DNA of 64,000 nucleotides from Methylobacterium marchantiae (GTDB lineage Bacteria; Pseudomonadota; Alphaproteobacteria; Rhizobiales; Beijerinckiaceae). Made by a program: the position numbers and the translations under genes. The stretch spans positions 1-64,000 of the forward strand of contig NZ_BPQT01000006.1 of the NCBI RefSeq assembly GCF_022179405.1, given 5' to 3'. The notes beneath the pieces were generated by a model. The model saw only the letters and a program-made list of their open reading frames with translations. It was not told where the DNA came from and did not search any database. Positions 27,923 through 36,460 of the stretch are shown in pieces. Position 1 is the first letter of the stretch; the number at the start of each line of letters is the position of its first letter.

Positions 27923-29176
27923 TCAGAACAGCAATCCGTGCGGAAAAACCTCGATCGTGTCGCCGGGCTCGATGCCGGTCACGTCGTCGCCGAGAGCCGC
28001 GAGCCCGTCGCTGCCGGTGAGCGAGGTGAGGAGTCCCGCTCCGTCGCGGGGAAACTTGACCGCTTCTAACCCGCCATCGGCCGCGCGCCGGAGGCTGACG
28101 CGGACGAATTCGCGGCGGCCGGCTTTCTTGCGGTAGGCGAAGGACGATCGGACCGGGATGGCGAGCGGCGCGGCGAAGTCTTCGCCGCCGAGGCGTGCGA
28201 GCAGGGGCCGCACGACGAAGAGCAGGGTCACGTAGACCGCGACGGGATTGCCGGGCAGACCGACGAAGGGCGTGCCCTGCACGATGCCCATCGCTACCGG
28301 TCGGCCGGGCTTGATGCCCAGGCGCCAGAACACGAGGCTGCCGACGCTCTCTACCGCCGGCTTCACATGGTCCTCCTCGCCGGTGGAGACGCCGCCGGAG
28401 GTGAGGATGAGGTCGTGTTCCAACGCCGCCTCCGCGAGGCGCGCGGCGAGGACGGCGCGGTCGTCGCGCAGGATGCCGAGATCGCTCACCGCCGCGCCGA
28501 GGCGCTTCAGGATGGCGACCAGCATCACCCGGTTGGAATCGTGGATCGCTCCCTCTCGCAGGGAGGCGCCCGGCTCGGCCAGTTCATCGCCGGTGGAGAA
28601 CACCGCGATTCTCAGGCGCCGGCGCACGGGCAGCAACGCGTGCCCGGTGGCGGCGGCGAGGGCGAGATCCTGGGGCGTCAGGCGGCGTCCGGCGCCGATG
28701 ATCGTGCGGCCGCGCGCGACATCCTCACCCGCGAGCCGGCGGTTCGCTCCGCGCTTGAGGCCCGGGGGCAGGATCACGTCCGTGCCCTCGGCCGCGACAT
28801 CCTCCTGCATGAACACCGTGTCGGCGCCCCCCGGCATCCTCGCGCCGGTGAAGACGCGCAAGGCCCGCGGCGCGCTGCCGAGATCGAGCCCCGCATCGCC
28901 GGCGGCGATCCGGCCTTCCACCGTCATCCGCGTCTCACCGTCCGGGGCGAGGTCGGAATGGCGCACGGCGTAGCCGTCCACGGCCGAATTGTCGAAGGGC
29001 GGGAGGTCGATGCCGGCTGTGACGTCATCGGCGGCGATGCGCCCGTCCGCCTCGAGAAGCGGCACTGTCTCGATCCCGGCGAGGACGGGAAGCCGTTCCG
29101 CGATGAGCGCCAGCGCCTCGTCGACGCTCATCAGGTGTCCGCCGAAGGCGAAGCAATCGTCAGTCAGCTGTGCCAT
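27923..29176 (-). CDS. moeA: Molybdopterin molybdotransferase MoeA (Glp)
   Basis: This 417-residue enzyme inserts molybdate into adenylylated molybdopterin. Intact motifs are PPFDNSAVDGYAV (near residue 60), the GTDVILPPG region, ILTSGGVSTGEEDHVK and FVGLPGNPVAVYV. The opening MAQLTDDCFAFGG is typical of alphaproteobacterial Glp. Its start overlaps the end of mobB by 17 bases. It is the only one of three MoeA-type proteins here that is full-length, single-domain and fully conserved, so it is the likely housekeeping enzyme. Confidence 0.94.
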   Translation of the reverse strand: MAQLTDDCFAFGGHLMSVDEALALIAERLPVLAGIETVPLLEADGRIAADDVTAGIDLPPFDNSAVDGYAVRHSDLAPDGETRMTVEGRIAAGDAGLDLGSAPRALRVFTGARMPGGADTVFMQEDVAAEGTDVILPPGLKRGANRRLAGEDVARGRTIIGAGRRLTPQDLALAAATGHALLPVRRRLRIAVFSTGDELAEPGASLREGAIHDSNRVMLVAILKRLGAAVSDLGILRDDRAVLAARLAEAALEHDLILTSGGVSTGEEDHVKPAVESVGSLVFWRLGIKPGRPVAMGIVQGTPFVGLPGNPVAVYVTLLFVVRPLLARLGGEDFAAPLAIPVRSSFAYRKKAGRREFVRVSLRRAADGGLEAVKFPRDGAGLLTSLTGSDGLAALGDDVTGIEPGDTIEVFPHGLLF

Positions 29177-29714
29177 CGCCCTCGACCCTGTTCAGGACGG
29201 CGTCGATCGGTTCCGCCAGGGAGGCGACGAGATCGGCGATGGCCGCCACATCGTCGAGATCGACGACGGGAATGCCCGCATCGGGAAACGCCCTGTCGCT
29301 CGCGATGGCGACGATGCCGGAATCCTCTTCGTGGAGGGGAGGGCGACCGTTGGCTTCCCGGTAGACTTCGAGCTTCAGGTGTCCTTCGCGCTTGAACCCC
29401 TCGACCAGCACGAGATCGCAGGGGCCGAGGCGGCGCAGCAGGTCGGCGAGCGTCGCCTCGGCGCCGTCGCGCACCTCGTGCATCTGCACCCAGCGGGCGG
29501 CGGACGAGATCAGCACTTCCGATGCGCCCGCCTGACGATGTCGGTGCGAATCCTTGCCCGGCTGGTCCACGTCGAAGGCATGATGCGCGTGCTTGATGGT
29601 CGAGACAGTGAAGCCGCGCTCGATCAGGGCGGGAATCAGCTTGGCGAGGAGCGTCGTCTTGCCCGCCCCGCTCCAGCCGGCGAGGCCGATCACCCGCATC
29701 CCGCGCTCCGTCAT
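29160..29714 (-). CDS. mobB: Molybdopterin-guanine dinucleotide biosynthesis protein MobB
   Basis: This 184-residue GTPase has the P-loop GLAGWSGAGKTTLLAKLIPAL near residue 9 and the MobB blocks STIKHAHHAFDVDQPGKDS and LVLVEGFKREGHLKLEVYR. MobB is thought to help MobA make the guanine-dinucleotide cofactor that formate dehydrogenase needs. Its ATG overlaps the upstream stop in ATGA. No mobA is present in the window. Confidence 0.93.
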   Translation of the reverse strand: MTERGMRVIGLAGWSGAGKTTLLAKLIPALIERGFTVSTIKHAHHAFDVDQPGKDSHRHRQAGASEVLISSAARWVQMHEVRDGAEATLADLLRRLGPCDLVLVEGFKREGHLKLEVYREANGRPPLHEEDSGIVAIASDRAFPDAGIPVVDLDDVAAIADLVASLAEPIDAVLNRVEGDGTAD

Positions 29715-31705
29715 GGCGTCGTGTCCCGGATCGCGAAGCCGAGCCCGGCCAGGGCCGCTCGCGTCTCCGGCTCGGCGAGGAGGGAAAGGAAGGCGGCCAG
29801 GGCCGGTTCCTGCGCCCGGTCCTCGGCATAGGCGAAATCGTAATGCTCGTCCGTGAGCGGCAGGAAGCCGAGGCCATAGGCACGGGCGACGCTCTCGATG
29901 GCGACACCCCAATCGGCCCGGCCCTGCGCCACTGCGGCGGCGACGGCGTTGTGCGAGCGCGGCTGGTTCCAGAACCCCGCCGGCCGGGCGCCGTTCAGCA
30001 CCCCGTCGATCAGGAGCCGCGTTCCCGATCCGGTGTTGCGGTTCACCATGATCGCGTCCGGGTCGCGGACCAGGGCCGAGACCGCCTCGGCCGCGTCCCG
30101 CCCCGCGAACCGCCCGTCGCCGGGGCGGAACACCACGCCCTGCATCCGCCCCCAGCCCTTGGCGAGGCGCAATGCCGGCGTGAGGAAGGGCGCATTGTAG
30201 CGGCCGGTCTTCGGATCGAGGAGATGCATCGAGGCGATGTCGCATTCGCCCCGCTTCAGGGAGGCGAGGCCGCCGGAGGATCCGACCCAGATGGTGCGCG
30301 CCCGGACACCACGCTCGGCCAGCAATCCGACGATGGCGTCGAGCCCGATGCAATGGCTCCCGACGATGGTGAGATCGGGGGCGCGCGTGCGGGCGCCGAT
30401 CCGGGTGAGGCTCACCCGCTCGCCCGCCTCGATCCCCGACCGCGCGGCGGGAATCGCGAAGAACCCGTCGGCCTGCGAGAAGGCGGTCACCGAGCCGGAT
30501 CCCTTGGACAGGGGAACCGCGACCGGCGCCTCCCGTCCCCGGGAGAGGGAGGCCATCACGAATTCCATCCGTCCCAGCTCGGAGGCCATGCGCTGGGGCA
30601 GCACCGCATCGACGCTCTCCTCCTCCCGCGGCGGAAGCCCGGCCAGGGCCCGGATCAGCGGCACCACGAATTCGTGGAAGGTGAACATCGCCGAGGTCGG
30701 AAATCCCGGCAGCACGACGATGGCCTTGCCCTGCGCCTTGGCGAGACAGAGCGGCTTGCCAGGCTTCAGGGCGACGCCGTGGACGAGGATGCCGGGCTCG
30801 CCGAGGCGCGCGAGGATGCGGTGAGAGACGTCGCCGGCTCCTTTCGAGGTGCCGCCCGACAGAATGACGACGTTGCAGTCCGATAGCGCCCCGCGGATCG
30901 CCGCTTCGAGGGCGGGCTCGTCATCCGCGACGATGCCGAGGGGCACCGGGTCGCCGCCATTCTCGGTGACGGAGGCGGCGACGATGGCGCCGTTGGAATC
31001 GTAGATGCCGGCCGCCGGCAGAGGCTCGCCCGGAGCCACCAGCTCGTCGCCGGTGGAGAGGACCGCGACCCTGGGACGGCGGACCACCTCGATCGTGCCG
31101 AGGCCGCATGCGGCGAGCATGCCGATCTCCCGCGCGCTGATCACGGTGCCCCTGCGCAGAACGGTCTCGCCGCGCGCCATGTCGGAACCGGCATAGCCCA
31201 CGAACTGGCCGGGGGAGGCGACCCGGTCGAGGTCGATCGCCAGCGGTCCGTCGCCGGACGCGAGTTCCGTGGCTTCCACCATCACCACCGCATCGGCGCC
31301 GCGCGGGATCACGCCTCCCGTAGCGATGGCCGTCGCCGTGCCGGGTGCCACCGCCAGTCGCGGGGCGACGCCGCAGGCGAGGATCTCGTGGTTGAGACCG
31401 AGGCGGCGCGGCTCGGCCTGGCTCGCGCCGAGCGTGTCCGACGAGCGGAGCGCGAAACCGTCGACCAGGGCCCGGTCGAAGGGCGGCACATCGATCGGCG
31501 AGGCGATGTCGGCCGAGAGCACGCGGCCGAGGGCGGCGGCGAGGGGCACGGTCTCCGCGAGCATCGCAGCATGCGGGATCGCGGCGCGAAACCGCGCGGC
31601 GGCCTCGTCCCGGCTCACCACATGGAGGAACTGCTCCTGCCGCGCGGCGCGCGACAGCCTCGCCAGGAAATCCTCCGTCGCCTCAGGTCCTTCGGTGCGG
31701 TTCAC
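29711..31705 (-). CDS. MoeA-PBP fusion, molybdopterin biosynthesis protein
   Basis: This 664-residue fusion has a MoeA domain (about residues 30-435) and a C-terminal substrate-binding-like domain (about 445-650). The MoeA part keeps PPFDRALVDGFAL, ILSGGTSKGAGDVS and IVVLPGFPTSAM. The C-terminal part has VGSHCIGLDAIVGLLAERG and MVNRNTGSGTRLLID, the PBP_like (PF12727) pattern. The GTG at 31705 overlaps the upstream stop as GTGA, which fixes the start better than the much longer open frame. The fused domain may bind molybdate or tungstate for the MoeA reaction; that is inference. Confidence 0.9.
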   Translation of the reverse strand: MNRTEGPEATEDFLARLSRAARQEQFLHVVSRDEAAARFRAAIPHAAMLAETVPLAAALGRVLSADIASPIDVPPFDRALVDGFALRSSDTLGASQAEPRRLGLNHEILACGVAPRLAVAPGTATAIATGGVIPRGADAVVMVEATELASGDGPLAIDLDRVASPGQFVGYAGSDMARGETVLRRGTVISAREIGMLAACGLGTIEVVRRPRVAVLSTGDELVAPGEPLPAAGIYDSNGAIVAASVTENGGDPVPLGIVADDEPALEAAIRGALSDCNVVILSGGTSKGAGDVSHRILARLGEPGILVHGVALKPGKPLCLAKAQGKAIVVLPGFPTSAMFTFHEFVVPLIRALAGLPPREEESVDAVLPQRMASELGRMEFVMASLSRGREAPVAVPLSKGSGSVTAFSQADGFFAIPAARSGIEAGERVSLTRIGARTRAPDLTIVGSHCIGLDAIVGLLAERGVRARTIWVGSSGGLASLKRGECDIASMHLLDPKTGRYNAPFLTPALRLAKGWGRMQGVVFRPGDGRFAGRDAAEAVSALVRDPDAIMVNRNTGSGTRLLIDGVLNGARPAGFWNQPRSHNAVAAAVAQGRADWGVAIESVARAYGLGFLPLTDEHYDFAYAEDRAQEPALAAFLSLLAEPETRAALAGLGFAIRDTTP

Positions 31706-32799
31706 AGCGGTACGATCTCGATGTGCTCGCCCTCGGGATAGCCTTCCCTGTCCGGCGGCACCAGAACCGCGCCCTCCGCGAGGATCAGCCGCCGCAGCGG
31801 CAGATCGGCGCCGCCGATCGGCTCGACGCCCCCCCTCGCCACGCGCACGAAGACGATCTCGCTCATGCCGATGGTCGAGGAGATCTTTCGGGTGAGAGAC
31901 GCGTCGAGCCCCGGCTGCACCATCGCACCGGTGAGGCGAGACAGGAGCGGGCGCCCAAGCGTGAGGAAGGCCGCGAGGGCGGCATCGGGACGGCCGGGCA
32001 GCAGCAGGACCGGAACCGTGCCGATCCAGCCGAAACCCGCGCTTTCGCCCGGACGCAGCGCGATCCCGTGCACGTCGAGGCGGCCCATGGCCGCGAGGGC
32101 GCCGGCGCTGTGATCCGTCCGGCCGAAGCCGGTCCCGCCGACGACGAAGACGGCGTCGGCCTCCTCGGCCGCTATCGCGCTGGCGATGGAATCCCGGTCC
32201 CGGGCGGACGGCGCCGATGCGACGCGCGCTCCGGCGGCCATGGTCCATCCGGCCACCGCCCGGGCCAGCGGAGACAAAGGTCCGTCCGCGATCCCGACGA
32301 CCCGGATGCGCGGCCGGCGGATCGCGACCTCGCCGATCCCAGCAGCGTCGAGGGCCAGGGCAGCCAGAGGTGTCAGGTGCCGGCCGGCTCGCGCCAGCAC
32401 GTCTCCCCGCCCAATCTCCTGGCCGATGCGCGAGGCACCGTCACCGGGGGCCGCATCCGCGACGATCTCGCCCGCGGCATCGCGCGCGTCCGGCGTCAGC
32501 ACCGTGTCGGTGCCGGAGGGCATTTCGTCGCCATCCTCCACCCAGGCGGGAGGCATGGGCAGGATCACGGGCGCGTAGACGGAGGCGCCGGTCACGTCTC
32601 CGACGGTCACGGCCCAGCCGTCCCGGCGGGCGCTCGGCCGGCCGGGATGCTCTGAGACGGCGACGACGTCCTCCGCCAAGACCAGACCGATGGCCTCCCG
32701 CACCGCCACGACGGACGGCCCCACCGGCTCGGCGACGAGGAGACGCGCCAGGGCCTCGTCGAGGGGCATCAAGGCCGAGGTGGCGGACCGGATCGACAT
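31702..32799 (-). CDS. Degenerate MoeA-like molybdopterin-binding protein
   Basis: This protein of about 365 residues resembles MoeA but key motifs have drifted. The PPFDxSxxDGYA block reads HPGRPSARRDGWAV, SGGVSxG reads VGGTGFGRTDHS, and the PGxP loop reads LLLPGRPDAAL. It may be a regulatory or scaffolding paralogue, or act on a variant cofactor. The start is uncertain: in-frame ATGs lie at 32883, 32847, 32820, 32799 and 32769 with no clear ribosome site; 32799 is a compromise. It leads a four-gene operon with overlaps of 4, 4 and 17 bases. Confidence 0.82.
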   Translation of the reverse strand: MSIRSATSALMPLDEALARLLVAEPVGPSVVAVREAIGLVLAEDVVAVSEHPGRPSARRDGWAVTVGDVTGASVYAPVILPMPPAWVEDGDEMPSGTDTVLTPDARDAAGEIVADAAPGDGASRIGQEIGRGDVLARAGRHLTPLAALALDAAGIGEVAIRRPRIRVVGIADGPLSPLARAVAGWTMAAGARVASAPSARDRDSIASAIAAEEADAVFVVGGTGFGRTDHSAGALAAMGRLDVHGIALRPGESAGFGWIGTVPVLLLPGRPDAALAAFLTLGRPLLSRLTGAMVQPGLDASLTRKISSTIGMSEIVFVRVARGGVEPIGGADLPLRRLILAEGAVLVPPDREGYPEGEHIEIVPL

Positions 32800-32914
32800 G
32801 AGCCCAGACGGATGCGGCATCGCAGGCGGGTGATCAAGCCCGGCCATCGCCGACCTGCCGGGCGAGGCGCGCGGGGGAGACAACCGGCGGCGGCCTCGCT
32901 AATCCTGGCCGTCG

Positions 32915-34276
32915 ATGCAGCAGGACAGCGGCGGCGCGGTGCAGACACCCGGTTTCTCGGATCGACCAAACGTCCTTCGACCGACTTTCCGGCGTATCGC
33001 CCTTGTCTGCGCCGGTCTGATCGCCCTGACGATCGGCATTCCGGCCTCCGCCCAGTTGCGGGGCCATGGCGGCCCGGTCCGGGCCCTCGCCATCGCCCCA
33101 GATGGACGCATCGCGATCTCTGGAGGGTTCGATCAATCGGCGATCCTGTGGGGGATCGACCAGGGGAGTGCGCTCGCAATCCTGCGCTTCCACGACGGCG
33201 CGGTGAACGCCGTCGCCGCCCTGCCGGACGGCCGCTTCGCCACGGCGAGCGAGGACGGACGCATCGCCCTCTGGCAGACGGGACGTCCCGAGCCGGTGGA
33301 GATCTTCTCCGACCATACGGGCCCCATCGCGGCCCTGGCCGTCTCGCCGGACGGGATGCGCCTCGCCTCCGCGTCGTGGGACGGGACGGCGCGCATCCGG
33401 ACCCTCGATGGCGGGCCGGCGCGGGTGCTGCAGGGGCACGCCGGGAACGTCAACGCCGTCGCCTTCCTCGCCGATGGCCGGGCGGTCACGGGCGGTTATG
33501 ATGCGACCCTGCGGATCTGGCCGGTCTCCGACTCAGAAGGCCCGCCGCGCATCGTCCAGCTGCCCTCGCCGGTCAACGGCGTGATCGTGGCGGGAGACGG
33601 CGAGATCGCCGCCGCCGGGGCCGACAGCGTCGTCCGGTTCCTGTCCGAGGAGGGAACGCTGCGCGCATCGGTGGATCTGGGCACCAACCCCGTCATCGGC
33701 CTCGCATCGTCGCCGGATGGCCGGCGGGTGGCCGCCGCCACCGTGGCGGGCACCGTCGCGATGATCGACCGGGCGACCGCCACGGTGGCGTTCAGCCTCG
33801 TCGGGCCCGGGCTGCCGGTCTGGTCACTCGCCTTCCGGCCGGACGGACGCGAGTTGCTCACGGGGGGCGGCGACAGGCTGGTCCGCCGCTGGGACGCGAA
33901 GACCGGTGAGCCGATCGGGCCGCTGGCCATGGCGCGGCCGGCCGATTCGCTGGCCGCCTACAAGGGCGACCATGGTGCTGAGGTGTTCCGCGCCTGCGTC
34001 GCCTGCCACACCCTGACGCCGGAGGACGGCAACCGCGCCGGCCCGACCCTGAGCGGAATCTTCGGCCGGCGCATCGCCACCGCCGCCGGCTACAACTTCT
34101 CCGAACCGCTCAAGAAGCTCGACATCGTCTGGGATGCGCGGACCATCGCGAAGCTGTTCGAGGTCGGCCCCTCGCGCTACACGCCCGGCACCAAGATGCC
34201 CGAGCAGACCATCACCAACGCCGAGGATCGCGACGCCCTGGTTCGATTCCTGGAGAAGGCGACGCGGACGCAATGA
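32915..34276 (+). CDS. WD40-repeat protein fused to a c-type cytochrome
   Basis: This 453-residue exported protein has a signal or anchor segment (IALVCAGLIALTIGIPASA, ending near residue 48), then about seven WD40-type repeats (residues 50-340; for example GHAGNVNAVAFLADGRAVTGGYDATLRIW) and a C-terminal cytochrome c domain. The haem motif CVACH is near residue 361 and the distal Met is probably in GTKMPEQ near 425. It is divergent from the MoeA operon and convergent with the ferredoxin gene 12 bases away. A role as periplasmic electron acceptor or docking protein for formate dehydrogenase is inference from location. Confidence 0.88.
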   Translation: MQQDSGGAVQTPGFSDRPNVLRPTFRRIALVCAGLIALTIGIPASAQLRGHGGPVRALAIAPDGRIAISGGFDQSAILWGIDQGSALAILRFHDGAVNAVAALPDGRFATASEDGRIALWQTGRPEPVEIFSDHTGPIAALAVSPDGMRLASASWDGTARIRTLDGGPARVLQGHAGNVNAVAFLADGRAVTGGYDATLRIWPVSDSEGPPRIVQLPSPVNGVIVAGDGEIAAAGADSVVRFLSEEGTLRASVDLGTNPVIGLASSPDGRRVAAATVAGTVAMIDRATATVAFSLVGPGLPVWSLAFRPDGRELLTGGGDRLVRRWDAKTGEPIGPLAMARPADSLAAYKGDHGAEVFRACVACHTLTPEDGNRAGPTLSGIFGRRIATAAGYNFSEPLKKLDIVWDARTIAKLFEVGPSRYTPGTKMPEQTITNAEDRDALVRFLEKATRTQ

Positions 34277-34288
34277 CGGCGGCGGGGT

Positions 34289-36337
34289 TCAGACCCCGCC
34301 ATCGCCCCGCGATTCCCGAGCCCGGAAGTAATCCTCCGACGTGAGCGGCTTCGCGCGTTCGGGGATCGTGTGCGGGTCGAAGGCCTCGTTCACCGCCGTC
34401 TCCACGCGGCAGGTGTCGCACATCATCAGGCTGCGGATGCGGGCCTCGCCCGCGCTCCCCCTGAACATCCAGTGCCGGCCCTGGAGCTTCTCGATGACCC
34501 GCTCGATGGTGCTGCGGGTGCCGAAGGGCTTGCCGCAGGCGACGCAGTCGAACGGCTCCTCCTCCTTGACGATGCGGCGCGGCTGGCTCCAGGCGTCGAA
34601 ATCCACCTGCGGTTTCAGGGTGATGACGTCCTCCGGGCAGGTGGCGGCGCAGAGGCCGCATTGCACGCAGAGGCTTTCCTCGAAGGCGAGGAGCGGCTTT
34701 TCCTGGCTGTCGCTGAGGGCATGGGTCGGGCAGGTGCCGACGCAGGCGAGGCACAGGGTGCAGGCCTCGGTCCGGAATTCGAGCCCGCCGAAGGGCGCTC
34801 CCGCCTCCAGCGGAACCAGGGCGACCGGTGCGGGGGCGGCCACATGCATCTCGCGGAAGGCGAATTGCAGCACGTTGCGCTTGGGGCCCGCCGGCATGAA
34901 GGCGGCCGGAACCGGGGAAGGGGTGCCGAGGCCGCCTGAGGAGAGGGCAAGGCCCAGGATGTCCGGATCGTCGGTCTCGATCAGCGAGACCACGGGCGTA
35001 CCGTCGGCCGAACCGTAGCCGAGCGCACCGGCGAGCGTATCCGCCAGAAGCGCCATCCGGCGCAGGGCGGCAATGTCGTGATGAGGTCGCTCGCGGACGA
35101 GGAGGCGGATGCCCGCGGCGCCGTAGGCGAGGAGGGCGGCGGCCGCTTCCGGGCCGAGCTGCGTCACCTCGTTGACCGCCACCGGCAGCACGTTGGCAGG
35201 GAGTCCGTCGCCGTAGCGGGCCAGCGCCTCGATCAGCGGTTCGCCATGCTCGGCGTCGTGGAACAGCACCACGCCGTCGCGGCCGCCGGCCCGATGGTAG
35301 GCCAGCATCAGGGTCCGCAGGCGGCGCATCAGGGCATCGGCGGCTGGAAGGGCATAGGCGGCCGCTCCGGTCGGGCAGACCGAGGCGCAGGAGCCGCAAC
35401 CGGCGCAGATATAGGGGTCGATCGCCACGTGGTCGCCGGCGGGCGAGATCGCGCCGGTGGGACAGACGTCGAGGCAGCGCGTGCAGCCGGTGATGCGCGA
35501 GCGGGAATGGGCGCAGAGATCGGCCTGGAAATCGACGAAGCGCGCCTTCTCGAATTCGCCGACGAGGTGGGAGATCGTGAAGATCGCCCGCTCCACCGCG
35601 GCCGGGTCGCGAGGGTCGGCGCGGACATAGCCGCTGCGCAGGTCGTGCGCGGAAAACAGCGGCGTTCCGCCTGTCAGGTCGAGGACGACGTCGCAGGTGG
35701 AGGTCGCGCCGTTCCGCGACGGCCCGAATGCGAGCGACCGGCGCGAGGACGGGCTCGGCAACGCATAATCGTCGATGCGCAGGGAGAAGGCGCCCAGATG
35801 CCCGCCGGCCGACACGACATCGCCCTGGAGCACCGGGAATTCGTGCCTGCGCGGCACCGGAACGTCGCGCGGACGGCTCAACAGCACCGTCACGTCGAGA
35901 TGGTCGGCGAGCCGGCGCCCTGCTTCGATCGCGATCTCGTCCCCGCCGTAGATCAGGGCGACGCCCTGGCTGATCATCGCCACGCTGCCCGGTGCCGGCT
36001 GCACCTCCGCAGCGGCGGCGAGCAGGGCGGCGATCTTCGGCGCGGCTCCGGCGGCGTCCGTGGACCAGCCGGCAGTCTCGCGGATATTGGCATAGGCCAC
36101 GCGCGCTTCGGCCCCGGATGCCGCAGCGATATCGGTGAAGAGCGGCGCCTGCAGGGTGCAGGAAACGGTGATCGGCACGTTCCCGGCCAGCGCCTCCTCG
36201 AACCGCCCGACCTCGCGCCCGCACAACTGCTCGGCGGTCTCGAGACGTCCGCCGCACGCCTTGCCGATCGCTGTTCCGTCGAGGGCGACGGTCCCCTCGC
36301 ACGAGCACGCGATCACGATCCGATCGGACACAGCCAC
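34289..36337 (-). CDS. Large multi-cluster 4Fe-4S protein of the formate dehydrogenase region
   Basis: This 682-residue soluble-looking protein has four [4Fe-4S] motifs in two pairs: CTRCLDVCPTGA (about 285) with CAGCGSCASVCPTGA (311), and CTLCLACVGTCP (526) with CVQCGLCAATCPED (557). Two further CxxC pairs (CVACGKPFGT near 598, CDTCR near 640) could hold zinc or iron. The N-terminal half contains additional cysteines (IACSCEGTV, VSCTLQAP). It starts with GTG and is divergent from the ligase-like gene. Electron transfer linked to the formate dehydrogenase is likely; the partner is unknown. Confidence 0.88.
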   Translation of the reverse strand: MAVSDRIVIACSCEGTVALDGTAIGKACGGRLETAEQLCGREVGRFEEALAGNVPITVSCTLQAPLFTDIAAASGAEARVAYANIRETAGWSTDAAGAAPKIAALLAAAAEVQPAPGSVAMISQGVALIYGGDEIAIEAGRRLADHLDVTVLLSRPRDVPVPRRHEFPVLQGDVVSAGGHLGAFSLRIDDYALPSPSSRRSLAFGPSRNGATSTCDVVLDLTGGTPLFSAHDLRSGYVRADPRDPAAVERAIFTISHLVGEFEKARFVDFQADLCAHSRSRITGCTRCLDVCPTGAISPAGDHVAIDPYICAGCGSCASVCPTGAAAYALPAADALMRRLRTLMLAYHRAGGRDGVVLFHDAEHGEPLIEALARYGDGLPANVLPVAVNEVTQLGPEAAAALLAYGAAGIRLLVRERPHHDIAALRRMALLADTLAGALGYGSADGTPVVSLIETDDPDILGLALSSGGLGTPSPVPAAFMPAGPKRNVLQFAFREMHVAAPAPVALVPLEAGAPFGGLEFRTEACTLCLACVGTCPTHALSDSQEKPLLAFEESLCVQCGLCAATCPEDVITLKPQVDFDAWSQPRRIVKEEEPFDCVACGKPFGTRSTIERVIEKLQGRHWMFRGSAGEARIRSLMMCDTCRVETAVNEAFDPHTIPERAKPLTSEDYFRARESRGDGGV

Positions 36338-36460
36338 ACCCCGAACTTTTGGTCACACCCCGGAGGACATCGGTCCCCTTCGCGCTCGATATGGTACCTT
36401 GTATACTATAATCGATCGAAACTAGGACCCGACATACGGGCGCAGGCAGAACCGACAGGC
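36338..36460. promoter_or_regulatory. Divergent promoter region of the formate dehydrogenase island
   Basis: This 123-base gap lies between the divergent ferredoxin and ligase-like genes. It is unusually AT-rich for the window and holds a perfect -10 hexamer TATAAT at 36407-36412 on the plus strand, with TATAGT and TATACA in the same place on the minus strand. No good -35 lies 17 bases upstream, which suits an activated promoter. Confidence 0.55.

Noticed and set aside
31706-32248. Longer N-terminus for the MoeA-PBP fusion
   Set aside because: The extension overlaps the conserved upstream gene and is Arg/Gly-rich noise; the GTGA overlap at 31705 gives a normal coupled start.
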